NCBI GenBank assembly: GCA_965250195.1
Contig: OZ252295.1
Location: forward strand, 1,054,001 to 1,118,000
Direction: 5' to 3'
DNA from: CAUZIR01 sp965250195
Lineage (GTDB): Bacteria; Chloroflexota; Dehalococcoidia; Lucifugimonadales; UBA2962
DNA: 64,000 nt
A program made the translations under genes and the position numbers. The notes under the pieces are model-generated. The model made no database searches. It worked only from the letters and a program-made list of their open reading frames with translations, and was not told the DNA's origin. Position 1 is the stretch's first letter. Every line of letters begins with the position of its first letter. Below, piece by piece: positions 7,614 to 20,179 of this stretch.

Positions 7614-8051
7614 CTACGGGCCCGTGCGCAAGAAGACGATCAGTTCCTCCCCCGGCGCATTCATCGTCAACTTGTTGTCCCGAATGATGAACGAATCAAC
7701 CGACGTCAGGAGTTCGAAGTACCGTGCCTCCTGCTCAAAAATCCCCTGCGGTTCAGTGCAGCCGATCTCTGTCCACGACACGTTGCTCGTCGAGAACGCC
7801 CCGTCCCCGATTGTGTAGTTGCCGCTAAAGGAGTTGCAGCCACCCGATCCGTTAATAGTCGTCCCGTCGGCGGAGAACTGGATGGTCACATCGACAAGAA
7901 ACATCGCGGGCACCGGGAATCCCCTCGGTCCCAGTTGAATCATCTTCCACGTCGTGCCCGCCACCGGGTCGCCGCCTCCTCCTCCGCAAGCCGCCGCCAG
8001 TGTCAGCACCGCCGTCAATCCAACCAGAAAAATGGCCGCCTTAGTTCGCAT
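7614..8051 (-). CDS. META-domain lipoprotein (HslJ-like)
   Basis: 145-aa lipoprotein with signal peptide and lipobox LAAAC at residue 22, then a Gly run. The META domain includes TTWKMIQL and the diagnostic GGCNSFSGNY, plus a cysteine in EIGCTEP. META/HslJ proteins are surface or periplasmic and are linked to stress or antibiotic tolerance; the biochemical role is not established. It is first in a minus-strand run with the alpha/beta hydrolase 17 bases downstream. Confidence 0.82.
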   Translation of the reverse strand: MRTKAAIFLVGLTAVLTLAAACGGGGGDPVAGTTWKMIQLGPRGFPVPAMFLVDVTIQFSADGTTINGSGGCNSFSGNYTIGDGAFSTSNVSWTEIGCTEPQGIFEQEARYFELLTSVDSFIIRDNKLTMNAPGEELIVFLRTGP

Positions 8052-8112
8052 GTTTCATGCCTCCGGCTGCCAATACTACCGTTTCCTGCAGGCGGCCGCG
8101 CCGCCCGCGGCC

Positions 8113-11187
<3,075 letters not shown>

Positions 11188-11360
11188 CGGCTATATAGAC
11201 CTCAAAATCGCATCTGAACAAATGTTTGCAAGGGCCTCCGATTGTAGCACCGCGTCTCCGCCCTCGTGCTAGAATAGCCGTACGAGTGGCACGGTGCCGC
11301 TCGCGTTTGTTTTTTGCCAGCGGTGCCCACGGTGCCCCGCAACAGCAGGAGGAAGGCTTC

Positions 11361-11552
11361 TTGGCCTACGTCGTACTCAGGGATGGTGAAGATGGGGAAG
11401 GGCTCCTCAAGCGCTTCCAGTCCTCCATCCAGCGTGGCGGCATAATGCGTGAGCTGCGGAACCGCCGCTTCTTCCGCACCAAGGGCGAGCAGGCACGCAT
11501 CGACAAGGCGCGTGCCATTCGTCGCGCCCGCCGTCGTCGTCGTCGTCGCTAG
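11361..11552 (+). CDS. rpsU: Small ribosomal subunit protein bS21
   Basis: 63-aa S21 of the 30S subunit (LLKRFQSSIQRGGIMRELRNRRFF), ending in an Arg-rich tail of seven to ten arginines. The start is TTG at 11361, preceded at 8 bases by a consensus AGGAGG (11347-11352). An open frame further upstream (from 11226) has no S21 similarity and is not coding. Confidence 0.9.
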   Translation: MAYVVLRDGEDGEGLLKRFQSSIQRGGIMRELRNRRFFRTKGEQARIDKARAIRRARRRRRRR

Positions 11553-11688
11553 GGGAAGGCTGCCGAACGGGGGGCGGGCCGGTAGCGTTGTCGTTACCAA
11601 GCAGCTGACGCCCGGACGTTAGCCCACCCGCCTTCGGAGGGCCGCCATCACCCAGCTCAACGCTTACCCCCGTCTCCATCGCGTCACC

Positions 11689-12986
<1,298 letters not shown>

Positions 12987-12987
<1 letters not shown>

Positions 12988-13041
12988 GCTCTCCGCTCAG
13001 GGGCTTCGCTCTCGGGCTCTTCGGCTTATCGCCTCATCGCT
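12987..13041 (-). repeat. Dispersed intergenic repeat, copy B
   Basis: One unit of the repeat described at 4806-4900, read on the minus strand (GCGATGAGGCGATAAG, then CCGAAGAGCCC). It fills the gap between the convergent ends of the protease and pyrE genes. Confidence 0.7.
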
Positions 13042-13600
13042 TGGCTGGGCCTACCTTGCCTTGCTCGTCGGCGCTGAGCAGTGCGTGGAACGGGTAGCCG
13101 CGGCGTATTACCTCGGCGCTGCCGCCCTCGTTGCGGTCCAGCACGCAGAGCGCCGCCGTCACCACGCACCCCGCCTCTTCCAGCGCGTCCAGCGCCACCA
13201 GCAGGCTGCGGCCGCTCGTGCAGGTGTCGTCGACAACCGCGACTTTCATTCCTGCCTTCACGGAACCCTCGATGCGGCGACCGACGCCGTGCGCCTTGGT
13301 CTGCCCCCGCACAATGAGCGCGCCCACCGGCGTGCCTTCCATGTGGCTCACCGTCGCCACCGATGCCACGATAGGGTCCGCCCCCAGAGTCGGTCCGGCT
13401 ATCGCCTCGGCACCGCTCCCCAGCACTATCGGCAGCAGGGCTTTAGCGACGAGGTACCCGCCCTCCGGGTCCAGCGTCAGCAGCCGCCCGTCAAAGTAAT
13501 AGCTCGACGTGCCTCCGGCCGACAGCTTGAACTCGCCGTAGCGCAGCGCCCCGCGCTCCTCGGCGATCTGCTGTAATCTGGAAATGGTTTCGCCGGGCAT
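13034..13600 (-). CDS. pyrE: Orotate phosphoribosyltransferase
   Basis: 188 aa. Converts orotate and PRPP to orotidine monophosphate. The PRPP loop is VVDDTCTSGRS and the substrate region is SSYYFDGRLLTLDPEG. Length is normal. It is not in the pyr operon at 42-50 kb. A second paralogue lies at 14347-14913, separated by a plus-strand lipoprotein gene. This copy has the fuller catalytic loop (GQTKAHGVGRRIEG) and is the likelier main enzyme. Confidence 0.88.
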   Translation of the reverse strand: MPGETISRLQQIAEERGALRYGEFKLSAGGTSSYYFDGRLLTLDPEGGYLVAKALLPIVLGSGAEAIAGPTLGADPIVASVATVSHMEGTPVGALIVRGQTKAHGVGRRIEGSVKAGMKVAVVDDTCTSGRSLLVALDALEEAGCVVTAALCVLDRNEGGSAEVIRRGYPFHALLSADEQGKVGPAKR

Positions 13601-13672
13601 AATCGACCTCTTCTCCCAGCGGCCATTCTAACGCCCGAACAGGCCTCGTAACTTAGCTCGAAAGGCACATTG

Positions 13673-14314
13673 ATGCCCGCACGCCGATCCGTCACCCTGG
13701 CGCTCGCCGCCCTGGCCGCGGCCCTGATCGCCGCCGCCTGCTCCTCGGGCGCCGTCGCCCAGCCCGATCCGACCCCGGCAGCCGACCCTACGCCCGTCCC
13801 CACCAGAGCCGCAAACCCCGAGCCCTCGGTCGTCGTGATCGAGCCGACGCCGGTGGTCACACTAAACGACTCGTTGACGAGAGAAGACGTGCTCGCCGTC
13901 ATCGGCGACGTGGCCATCACCGTAGAGCAGCTACAGCCCCAGGCCATCGACGACTCCGAGGCGCCCGTGCCGGTCAGTGCAATCGCCTCGTGGGTAATCC
14001 TCGTCTTCCAGTCCCCCGAACCGGGACCGGCCATCGTCTTCTCCGTAATGACCCTCGTGTCCGCACAGGACGCCCGAACAATCTTTGACGAGGTGCAAAA
14101 AGGAATGGGTGCTCAGTCCGTCCCGGTTGGCCTGGGCGACGACAGCGTGGCCATCGAGCCCAACTCTGCGGGCGTCGGATCTCTGCTGACATTCGTTTCC
14201 CGGGACCGGGTGATCTCCTTGACGGCCACCCTATCTCCGAACGGCCTCACCCTCACCGACCTGGACGGACTGACGTCGCTGGGCCGCACCGCGGCCGACC
14301 GCCTACCCCGCTAG
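13673..14314 (+). CDS. Predicted lipoprotein, unknown function
   Basis: 213-aa protein with a clear lipoprotein signal (RRSVTLALAALAAALIAAAC, Cys at about 24) and a Pro/Thr/Asp-rich linker. The globular region (about residues 60-213) has no motif I recognise. The ATG at 13673 follows an in-frame TTG at 13670 and is preferred. The gene is transcribed opposite to the two OPRT genes that flank it. Confidence 0.7.
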   Translation: MPARRSVTLALAALAAALIAAACSSGAVAQPDPTPAADPTPVPTRAANPEPSVVVIEPTPVVTLNDSLTREDVLAVIGDVAITVEQLQPQAIDDSEAPVPVSAIASWVILVFQSPEPGPAIVFSVMTLVSAQDARTIFDEVQKGMGAQSVPVGLGDDSVAIEPNSAGVGSLLTFVSRDRVISLTATLSPNGLTLTDLDGLTSLGRTAADRLPR

Positions 14315-14346
14315 CGCCGCTCCGCTCAACGTGAGGGGTTGACCCT

Positions 14347-14913
14347 TCACGCCCGGCGCAGCCCACCGCGGCCGTCTGCCCGCAGCAGCGACGTTAGCCC
14401 CAGGCCCTGCGCACCGACAGCCTCGGCGCCTCCTTCGAGGCGGTCCAGCACGCAAAACACCCCGGTCACCTCACAGCCCGCCTGTCTGAGCGTCTCAATC
14501 GTGCGAACTAGAGTGCCGCCCGACGCGCAGGTATCGTCCACCACCGCCACCCCCATACCCGGCGTCAGCCTGCCCTCAATCGCCTTGCCCGTGCCGTGGT
14601 CTCTTGCGGCCGTTCTGACAACCAGCGCGCCCAGAGTCCGGCCTTCGTCCAGATGGCTAAGCAGCGAAACTGACGTGGTAATCGGGTCTGCGCCCATCGT
14701 CGGTCCGGCCGCCGCGTCTGCGCCCGTCTCCCGCACCAGCGGCAGCATGGCCATGGCCACCAGGTGAATCCCCTCCGGGTCGAGTGTCAGCAGCCGCCCG
14801 TCGAAATAGTAGTCGGATTCCTGCCCATCGGCGGACAGGACGAACTGGCCCCGCCTCAGCGCGTCGAGTGAATCGATCAGCTCCAGAATCCGGCCTATAG
14901 GTTCTGGGGGCAC
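14347..14913 (-). CDS. Orotate phosphoribosyltransferase paralogue
   Basis: 188-aa paralogue of the pyrE product at 13034 (shared YYFDGRLLTLDPEG, GPT.GADPI and VVDDTC.SG). The PRPP loop VVDDTCASGGT is intact. The mobile catalytic loop differs (RTAARDHGTGKAIEG for RGQTKAHGVGRRIEG), losing one of the basic residues. It could be a second OPRT or a related PRTase with another base. The start is GTG, overlapping the TAG of the upstream SDR gene by one base, so it is translated as part of an obg-nadD-SDR-OPRT group. Confidence 0.75.
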   Translation of the reverse strand: MPPEPIGRILELIDSLDALRRGQFVLSADGQESDYYFDGRLLTLDPEGIHLVAMAMLPLVRETGADAAAGPTMGADPITTSVSLLSHLDEGRTLGALVVRTAARDHGTGKAIEGRLTPGMGVAVVDDTCASGGTLVRTIETLRQAGCEVTGVFCVLDRLEGGAEAVGAQGLGLTSLLRADGRGGLRRA

Positions 14914-15758
14914 TAAGAAAGCTCGTTGACGCGGACGGCGTACAGGCCTCGCTCCTCGATCTCGGCGGCTTTTGGCAACAGCACTTCCGGCAGATCGTTC
15001 ACGCCGATCTGGAGCCCGGGCAGCTCGTCGAACTGACCGGCTGCGACCCGAAGCAGCGACGCCACTGCGTCCTCCATCGAGTCCGCCTTGCCGGAGGAGA
15101 TCAAGTCACGCACCCCCTCCACAATCGGGTTGCTCACCTCGGTATCCGGGCGGGCCGCCGTGTAAACCGTCATGTCCGTCTCGACGGTGCCGGGGTGGTA
15201 GGCCATCACCGACACGCCGTAGTGCGCCGCCGAACCGGCCAGGCACTCCGTCCACAGCGTCAGGGCCGCCTTCGACGTGCAGTAGGCCGAATAGCCCGGG
15301 CTGGCGAACCCTGATGCGGCAGAGGAAACGTTCACCACCCGGCCGCTGCCCCTGGCCACCATGCCCGGCATCGCGGCGTGGGCGAAGTAGAACTGGCCCA
15401 GCACGTTCACCTCCAGCACCCGCCACCACTCGGCCGGGTCGATGTCCCAGTCGTTGCCCGTCGGTCCGGCCACACCGGCGTTGTTGATCAGCACGTCGAG
15501 GGGTCCGAGCCGGCTCTCCGCCTCCTTCACCGTCGCCTCCACCGACCCTCTGTCGACCACGTCACAGGCGAGAGTAACCGCATGGCCACCGGCCGCCTCA
15601 ATCAACGCCGCGGTCTCCCTGAGGCCCGACTCCGAGCGCGCCACCAGCGCCACCGCCGCCCCGGCTCCGGCTATCGCCTGGGCGAAGCCTTTGCCCAGCC
15701 CCCGGCTCGCACCCGTCACAAGGGCTACCTGCCCGCTCATGTCAATTTTTTCGCTCAT
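14913..15758 (-). CDS. Short-chain dehydrogenase/reductase
   Basis: 281-aa classical SDR: cofactor motif TGASRGLGKG (about 16), NNAG (about 91), Ser in VVNVSSAAS, and the catalytic YCTSK. The long C-terminal region after about 190 may set the substrate. It overlaps the end of nadD by 17 bases and abuts the OPRT paralogue. The substrate is unknown. Confidence 0.82.
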   Translation of the reverse strand: MSEKIDMSGQVALVTGASRGLGKGFAQAIAGAGAAVALVARSESGLRETAALIEAAGGHAVTLACDVVDRGSVEATVKEAESRLGPLDVLINNAGVAGPTGNDWDIDPAEWWRVLEVNVLGQFYFAHAAMPGMVARGSGRVVNVSSAASGFASPGYSAYCTSKAALTLWTECLAGSAAHYGVSVMAYHPGTVETDMTVYTAARPDTEVSNPIVEGVRDLISSGKADSMEDAVASLLRVAAGQFDELPGLQIGVNDLPEVLLPKAAEIEERGLYAVRVNELS

Positions 15759-16446
15759 TTTTCTCCCTCGCCCCTCCGGGCACCCTGTACAGGCCTTGTC
15801 GATCTATATACTCCGCCACACCGGTCGGCACCAGGGCCGTAATCGGTTTCCCGGCGGCGACCCTCCGCCTCACATCCGACGAGCTAACGGCCACCGGGGC
15901 ACCCGCCAGCACGACTGCCCGCGCCCCAGCGCCAGGCTCTATCACGTCGAGTAGCGCCGCATCCTCGTCTGTGCCCCTTGCCGCACCTGGGGCCGCACCT
16001 GGGGCCGCACCGGGGCCCGCACCCTCGTCCGTTACGGGCCTGTCCAGTACCACGACCTGTGCGAGATCGAGCACCCGCCCGGGGTTTCGCCAGCGATCCA
16101 TCGACGCCAGCGCGTCCGAGCCGAGCAGCAAGAAGAGCCTCGCTCCCTCGTTTTCTGTCGCCAACTCTTGCAGACTATCGACCGTATACGTCGGTCCCGG
16201 CCTGCGCACTTCCCTGTCGTCGGTCACAAACGAGGGCTCGGCCGACACCGCCAGCTCGACCATCTGGAGGCGGTGCTGTGCGGCAATCACGGCCTGCCCG
16301 GCCTCCCTCTTCATCCAGGGGTCCCCGGCGACCATGAAGATCACCCGATCGAGGTCCAGCAGCGTCAGCGCCTCTTCGGCTTTGATGAGATGGCCGTTAT
16401 GGACGGGGTCGAACGTGCCCCCAAAAATACCGATCTTGCCAGTCAA
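15742..16446 (-). CDS. nadD: Nicotinate-nucleotide adenylyltransferase
   Basis: NaMN adenylyltransferase of NAD synthesis, about 234 aa: GIFGGTFDPVHNGH at the N-terminus and SSSDVRRR near the end, plus PTYTVDSL. The start is taken as the TTG at 16446, just before TGKIGIFGG; the frame is open further upstream inside obg but has no family similarity there. Between about 160 and 180 there is an Ala/Gly/Pro insertion (GPGAAPGAAPGAARG) encoded by a 12-base tandem repeat at 15979-16020. Obg lies 31 bases upstream, a common gene order. Confidence 0.88.
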   Translation of the reverse strand: MTGKIGIFGGTFDPVHNGHLIKAEEALTLLDLDRVIFMVAGDPWMKREAGQAVIAAQHRLQMVELAVSAEPSFVTDDREVRRPGPTYTVDSLQELATENEGARLFLLLGSDALASMDRWRNPGRVLDLAQVVVLDRPVTDEGAGPGAAPGAAPGAARGTDEDAALLDVIEPGAGARAVVLAGAPVAVSSSDVRRRVAAGKPITALVPTGVAEYIDRQGLYRVPGGAREKNERKN

Positions 16447-16477
16447 ACTCTTTTCTCGCGACAGTTTGGGGCGGGCC

Positions 16478-17824
16478 TTACGTCCACTCCCATTCCGTCT
16501 CGCCAAGCTTAACCGTGTCACCCGTCTTAATGCCCAGCTCTTCGAGTTTTTGCACGATGCCCATCTTGCGCAGGTGGCCATAGAACTGCGACCTGGCCTG
16601 CCAGTTCTGCGGATCCACCATCAGGGCCATTCGTGCCGCCCTGGGAGACTCGATTACGAAAACGCCGCCAACCACCGACACGCTGGCTCGTTTGACGTTC
16701 ACAGGGGCCGGCCGTATCGCCGGGACAGCGCCGGTTGTTGATGCCCTGGTCGATGGCCGGATCTCCTTTTTCTTCACCCGCGTCCCGGCGAGGCGTTCGG
16801 CCAATGTCGGAACCTCCCCACCAGCAGTCTCCTCTCGATCCAACGCCTGCACGACAGCGTCCAAGACATCTTTCAGGCCGGTGCGGGCGGCGGCCGAAAT
16901 ACGCACGACGGGCGTGCCCCGGGCGCGAAACGCTTTCGCCAGTTCGGTCGCTCTCTCAGCAGCCTGCGGGATGTCCATCTTGTTCAGCGCCACCACCCTC
17001 GTCTTGGTCGACATTCGCGGGTCGAACAGCGCCATCTCCCGCTCCACCTGGTCGCTATCCGCCACGGGGTCATCGGTCGATGCATCCACCACGTGAACGA
17101 TCACCCTTGTGCGCTCGATATGGCGAAGAAAATCCAGCCCCAGTCCTACTCCTTCGTGAGCGCCTTCGATCAGTCCTGGTATATCGACCATGAGAAAGTC
17201 CGCGCCCCGGTGCTCGACCACGCCCAGAACCGGCTCCAGGGTCGTGAACGGGTATGGTGCGATCTTCGGACTGGCGCCGCTGACGGCGGCGAGCAGGCTG
17301 GACTTCCCGGCATTCGGCAAGCCCACCAGGCCCACATCGGCAATCAGCTTAAGTTCCAAACGGAGCGCGCGCTCCTCGCCAGCCTCGCCAGCCTCAGCCA
17401 GCATGGGGAACTGGTTGACCGATGTCGCGTAAGAGGCGTTGCCCCGGCCCCCGGAGCCGCCTTTTGCGACCACTACTTCCCGGCCGTGATCGTCCAGGTC
17501 GACGAGCATTTCGCCCACCATACCATCGCCGTCCAACTCATGCACCTGGGTTCCCACCGGCACTGTTACGACGACGTCCTTGCCGTTGGCGCCATGCTTC
17601 AAAACAGGTAGTCCCGGGCCACCGGGCGGCGCCTCGAACCTGCGCTTATAGCGGAACTCCACCAGCGTCGTCATGTTCCGGTTGGCTCTCAGGACGATAC
17701 TGCCGCCGTCCCCGCCGTCTCCGCCGTCCGGGCCTCCCTTGGGAACATACTTTTCATGCCGCCCGCTAATGCTCCCATTACCCCCTTTGCCGCTAATAAC
17801 GACGATGTCTGTTTTATCGATCAT
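16478..17824 (-). CDS. obg: GTPase Obg
   Basis: Ribosome-associated GTPase needed for 50S maturation. 448 aa: glycine-rich Obg fold (KGGNGSISGRHEKYVPKGG...), G1 GLPNAGKSS, switch region YPFTTLEP, G3 DIPGLIEGA, G4 NKMD, and a C-terminal OCT domain ending KLGETEWEW. Length is typical of Obg with OCT. It starts at ATG 17824 and heads the obg-nadD-SDR-OPRT run. Confidence 0.96.
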   Translation of the reverse strand: MIDKTDIVVISGKGGNGSISGRHEKYVPKGGPDGGDGGDGGSIVLRANRNMTTLVEFRYKRRFEAPPGGPGLPVLKHGANGKDVVVTVPVGTQVHELDGDGMVGEMLVDLDDHGREVVVAKGGSGGRGNASYATSVNQFPMLAEAGEAGEERALRLELKLIADVGLVGLPNAGKSSLLAAVSGASPKIAPYPFTTLEPVLGVVEHRGADFLMVDIPGLIEGAHEGVGLGLDFLRHIERTRVIVHVVDASTDDPVADSDQVEREMALFDPRMSTKTRVVALNKMDIPQAAERATELAKAFRARGTPVVRISAAARTGLKDVLDAVVQALDREETAGGEVPTLAERLAGTRVKKKEIRPSTRASTTGAVPAIRPAPVNVKRASVSVVGGVFVIESPRAARMALMVDPQNWQARSQFYGHLRKMGIVQKLEELGIKTGDTVKLGETEWEWT

Positions 17825-18241
17825 AGGGAGTAGGAGTAAGAACTAGGTAATAGGAATAACAGTAATGGTGTTAAGAGTGTGGAAATCGCCCACGGACGCC
17901 GGTGTACAGCGATCTTAGCATGATGAGAGATGTTGACCGGCGGGTTCGCGGTGGGGACCGTAGAGGAAGGGTGTGGACGAGGCGGGAGCAGTCGAGCCAG
18001 CCCGAACCGATTTCAACAATTTCCCACACCTGTCAACACCAGACCAACACAGAGTTAACAACACTGTGGATAGTGCACCGAATGCCGACCATAACGCGGC
18101 AGGGCCTGATTTGCCCAAGCGATGAGACGATAAGCCGAAGAAGCCCTGACGAGTGCGGCCCGGCCGCACGGAGCAGCGATGAGACGATAAGCCGAAGAGC
18201 CCAAGAGCGAGCCTGGCGAGCGGAGACCGGAGAGCGCGAAC
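17825..18241. other. Intergenic region upstream of obg and downstream of dnaA
   Basis: About 417 bases with no convincing gene. It contains a TTGACA on the minus strand (18031-18036) that could be the -35 of obg, though no matching -10 is clear. A DnaA-box-like TGTGGATAG is at 18065-18073 (8 of 9) and a weaker one at 18020-18028. From 18119 it is filled by the dispersed repeat. Too little for an origin call. Confidence 0.4.
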
Positions 18242-18255
18242 CTAGTGAGCTGAGA
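18119..18255 (+). repeat. Dispersed intergenic repeat, copy C (two units plus part)
   Basis: Two tandem copies of GCGATGAGACGATAAG with their tails, and a third partial tail, read on the plus strand. The second unit runs into the 3' end of dnaA, so the last four codons and stop of dnaA lie inside repeat-like sequence. Confidence 0.7.
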
Positions 18256-19729
18256 CCACCCGGCGCAGGGCGGCCAGTTCGGCGCGCACACCGTCGTCGG
18301 CCCGCACCAGATCGGCCACCCGATTCCGCGCGTGCAGCACCGTCGAGTGGTCGCGGCCGCCCAGTGCGCGGCCGATCTCCGCCAGCCCCATACCGGCGTC
18401 CTCCCTCAGCAAGTACATTGCCACATGGCGGGCCAGCGTCGTTCGTGCGTCCCTGCGTCGAGAAGAGAGATCGCGAAGGTCGAGGGCGTAGTGCGCGGTC
18501 ACCGCGTCGATTACCGCGCTCTGTGATACCGGCACTTGCCGGCTCCGGGCCACGGCGGTGGACAGCACCCGGCGAACAGTCTCGCCGGTGACCAGGCCAC
18601 CGGTCAGCTCGGCGTACGCGGTCGCCCGGTTGAGCCCGCCCTCGAGCTCCCGCACATTGTGGTGCGCCAGTTCGGCCAGCAGCTCCAGCGCCTCCGTCGA
18701 AATCCTGGCCGACATGGCGGAAGCCTCTGCCTTGGCCCGGAGAATGGCGAGTCTCGTTTCGAAAGCAGGGGACTGAATGTCCACGACCAGGCCGCCCGCC
18801 AGTCTGGACTGAATACGGGCCTGCAGAACCGTCAACTCTCCGACGGGCCGGTCGCTCGTGACTACGATTTGGCGACCCGCGGTGTGCAGGGAGTTGAACG
18901 TGTGGAAGAAGCCCTCTTGCGTCTGCTCCTTGCCGACCAGAAACTGGATGTCGTCCAGCAGCAGCACGTCAGCGCTGCGGTACCGGGCCCGGAAATCCTC
19001 CGTCTTGCCCTCCCTGATAGCGCCGATGTACTGGTTGGTGAACTCCTCTGTAGTAGCGTAGGCGGTAGAGAGCCCCCGCGCCTGGACCGCGTGGCCTATG
19101 GCCGTCAGCAGATGCGTCTTGCCCAGGCCGACGTCGGAATGGATGAACAGCGGGTTGTACAGGGTGCCGGGCCGATCTGCCACCGCTGAAGCCGCGGCGT
19201 GGGCCAGGTCGTTATTGCTCCCTACGACGAACGAGCCGAAGGTATACGAATGGTTGAGCCTGATCGGGGTCGGCCTGTGTTGTGGCCCGTGTTCTGGGAG
19301 CGACGAAAACGATTCACTCGGAGCGGCTGCCAGCCCGTTCGAAGCGCCCGGGGCGGGGTTCGAGTTCGGAGGCAACGGCGAGCCCACCACCTCGAAGCGG
19401 AGATCGACGGGGCGACCCGAGACTTTTTCGACAGAGTCTAAGACTAGTTCAAATAATCGCTGCTCGAGCATCTCTGCGACGAAGGTGTTGGGGGCGGCGA
19501 TTTTGAGTACACCGCCGGAGCATGAGATAGCCGAAGTATCGACCAGCCAGGTCTCGTAGCAGGCGCCGGAGACCCGAAGCTGCATCTCCCCCAACGCGGC
19601 TCGCCACAGGGCGTCCGGGGTGGGATCCGAGTCGGGAGGTGTCTGGTGTTTTAGTGCTGCCTGGTCCGGTGCGGTGGTGGTCAAGTTCAGTTTGTGCGCC
19701 CTCGGCGATGGGTCAAAAAAAATGCACAA
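18242..19729 (-). CDS. dnaA: Chromosomal replication initiator DnaA
   Basis: AAA+ initiator that binds and melts the origin. N-terminal domain I from about residue 40 (LWRAALGEMQLRVS), a linker, then AAA+ starting NHSYTFGSFVVGSNN. Walker A is HSDVGLGKTH, where most DnaA have GGVGLGKTH. Walker B is VLLLDDIQF. Domain IV ends with GGRDHSTVLHARN. The start is uncertain: the TTG at 19729 gives 495 aa, and an internal TTG at about 19684 is also possible; neither has a strong ribosome site. No dnaN or gyrase gene is adjacent. Confidence 0.93.
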   Translation of the reverse strand: MCIFFDPSPRAHKLNLTTTAPDQAALKHQTPPDSDPTPDALWRAALGEMQLRVSGACYETWLVDTSAISCSGGVLKIAAPNTFVAEMLEQRLFELVLDSVEKVSGRPVDLRFEVVGSPLPPNSNPAPGASNGLAAAPSESFSSLPEHGPQHRPTPIRLNHSYTFGSFVVGSNNDLAHAAASAVADRPGTLYNPLFIHSDVGLGKTHLLTAIGHAVQARGLSTAYATTEEFTNQYIGAIREGKTEDFRARYRSADVLLLDDIQFLVGKEQTQEGFFHTFNSLHTAGRQIVVTSDRPVGELTVLQARIQSRLAGGLVVDIQSPAFETRLAILRAKAEASAMSARISTEALELLAELAHHNVRELEGGLNRATAYAELTGGLVTGETVRRVLSTAVARSRQVPVSQSAVIDAVTAHYALDLRDLSSRRRDARTTLARHVAMYLLREDAGMGLAEIGRALGGRDHSTVLHARNRVADLVRADDGVRAELAALRRVVSAH

Positions 19730-20179
19730 ACCTAGCCACAGAAAAACGCATTAACCTGAAGGCATAGGCGCGGAGGCGATGCTGGGACCCAAAATCAGCA
19801 GCGACCGAACGGGATTGTAGCACGGTCTGATCGGAGCCTGACAAGGTTCTCGAATCGGATTTTGCGGCGATTGTAAAGAGAAGATTTTCACGCGCCCTCG
19901 GACCGCCGCCAGATCGACAAACCAATTCGATCGCGTCCGCGTCGTGTTCATCGCCCGCGAGGGTTTCCCCCGCGTCGTTAAGGGGGTTGTGGAGCCCGAC
20001 GCCGAGGCGAGCGGACCCACAGGTCGCGGCGCGGGGCTCTCCGACAAACGCCTTGAAAGCGTTTGAAACATCTCCGGAACGCATATCCTAATAATCATGT
20101 TCGCCAGCGATGCTTGTCTGGGCAGCGAATACTCCTTAAGCTCAATTCTCCCAAGGGCCCGGCCCGAGAGAGAGAGAAA
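19730..20179. other. Intergenic region between dnaA and the inositol-phosphatase gene
   Basis: About 450 bases between divergent genes. Short minus-strand open frames (19713-20098) have no protein-like features. A DnaA-box-like CTAGCCACA lies at 19732-19740 (7 of 9) and an inverted repeat AAACGC/GCGTTT at 20046-20064. It could hold the dnaA promoter. I see no cluster of boxes that would mark an origin. Confidence 0.35.

Noticed and set aside
11226..11360. Longer N-terminus for bS21
   Set aside because: The Arg/Pro-rich extension has no S21 similarity. A consensus ribosome site precedes the TTG at 11361.
19713..20098. Small minus-strand ORFs upstream of dnaA
   Set aside because: No ribosome site, no protein-like features, and they overlap each other in different frames.
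17825..20179. Replication origin beside dnaA
   Set aside because: Only three weak box-like sites and no AT-rich unwinding region. Not enough for a call.
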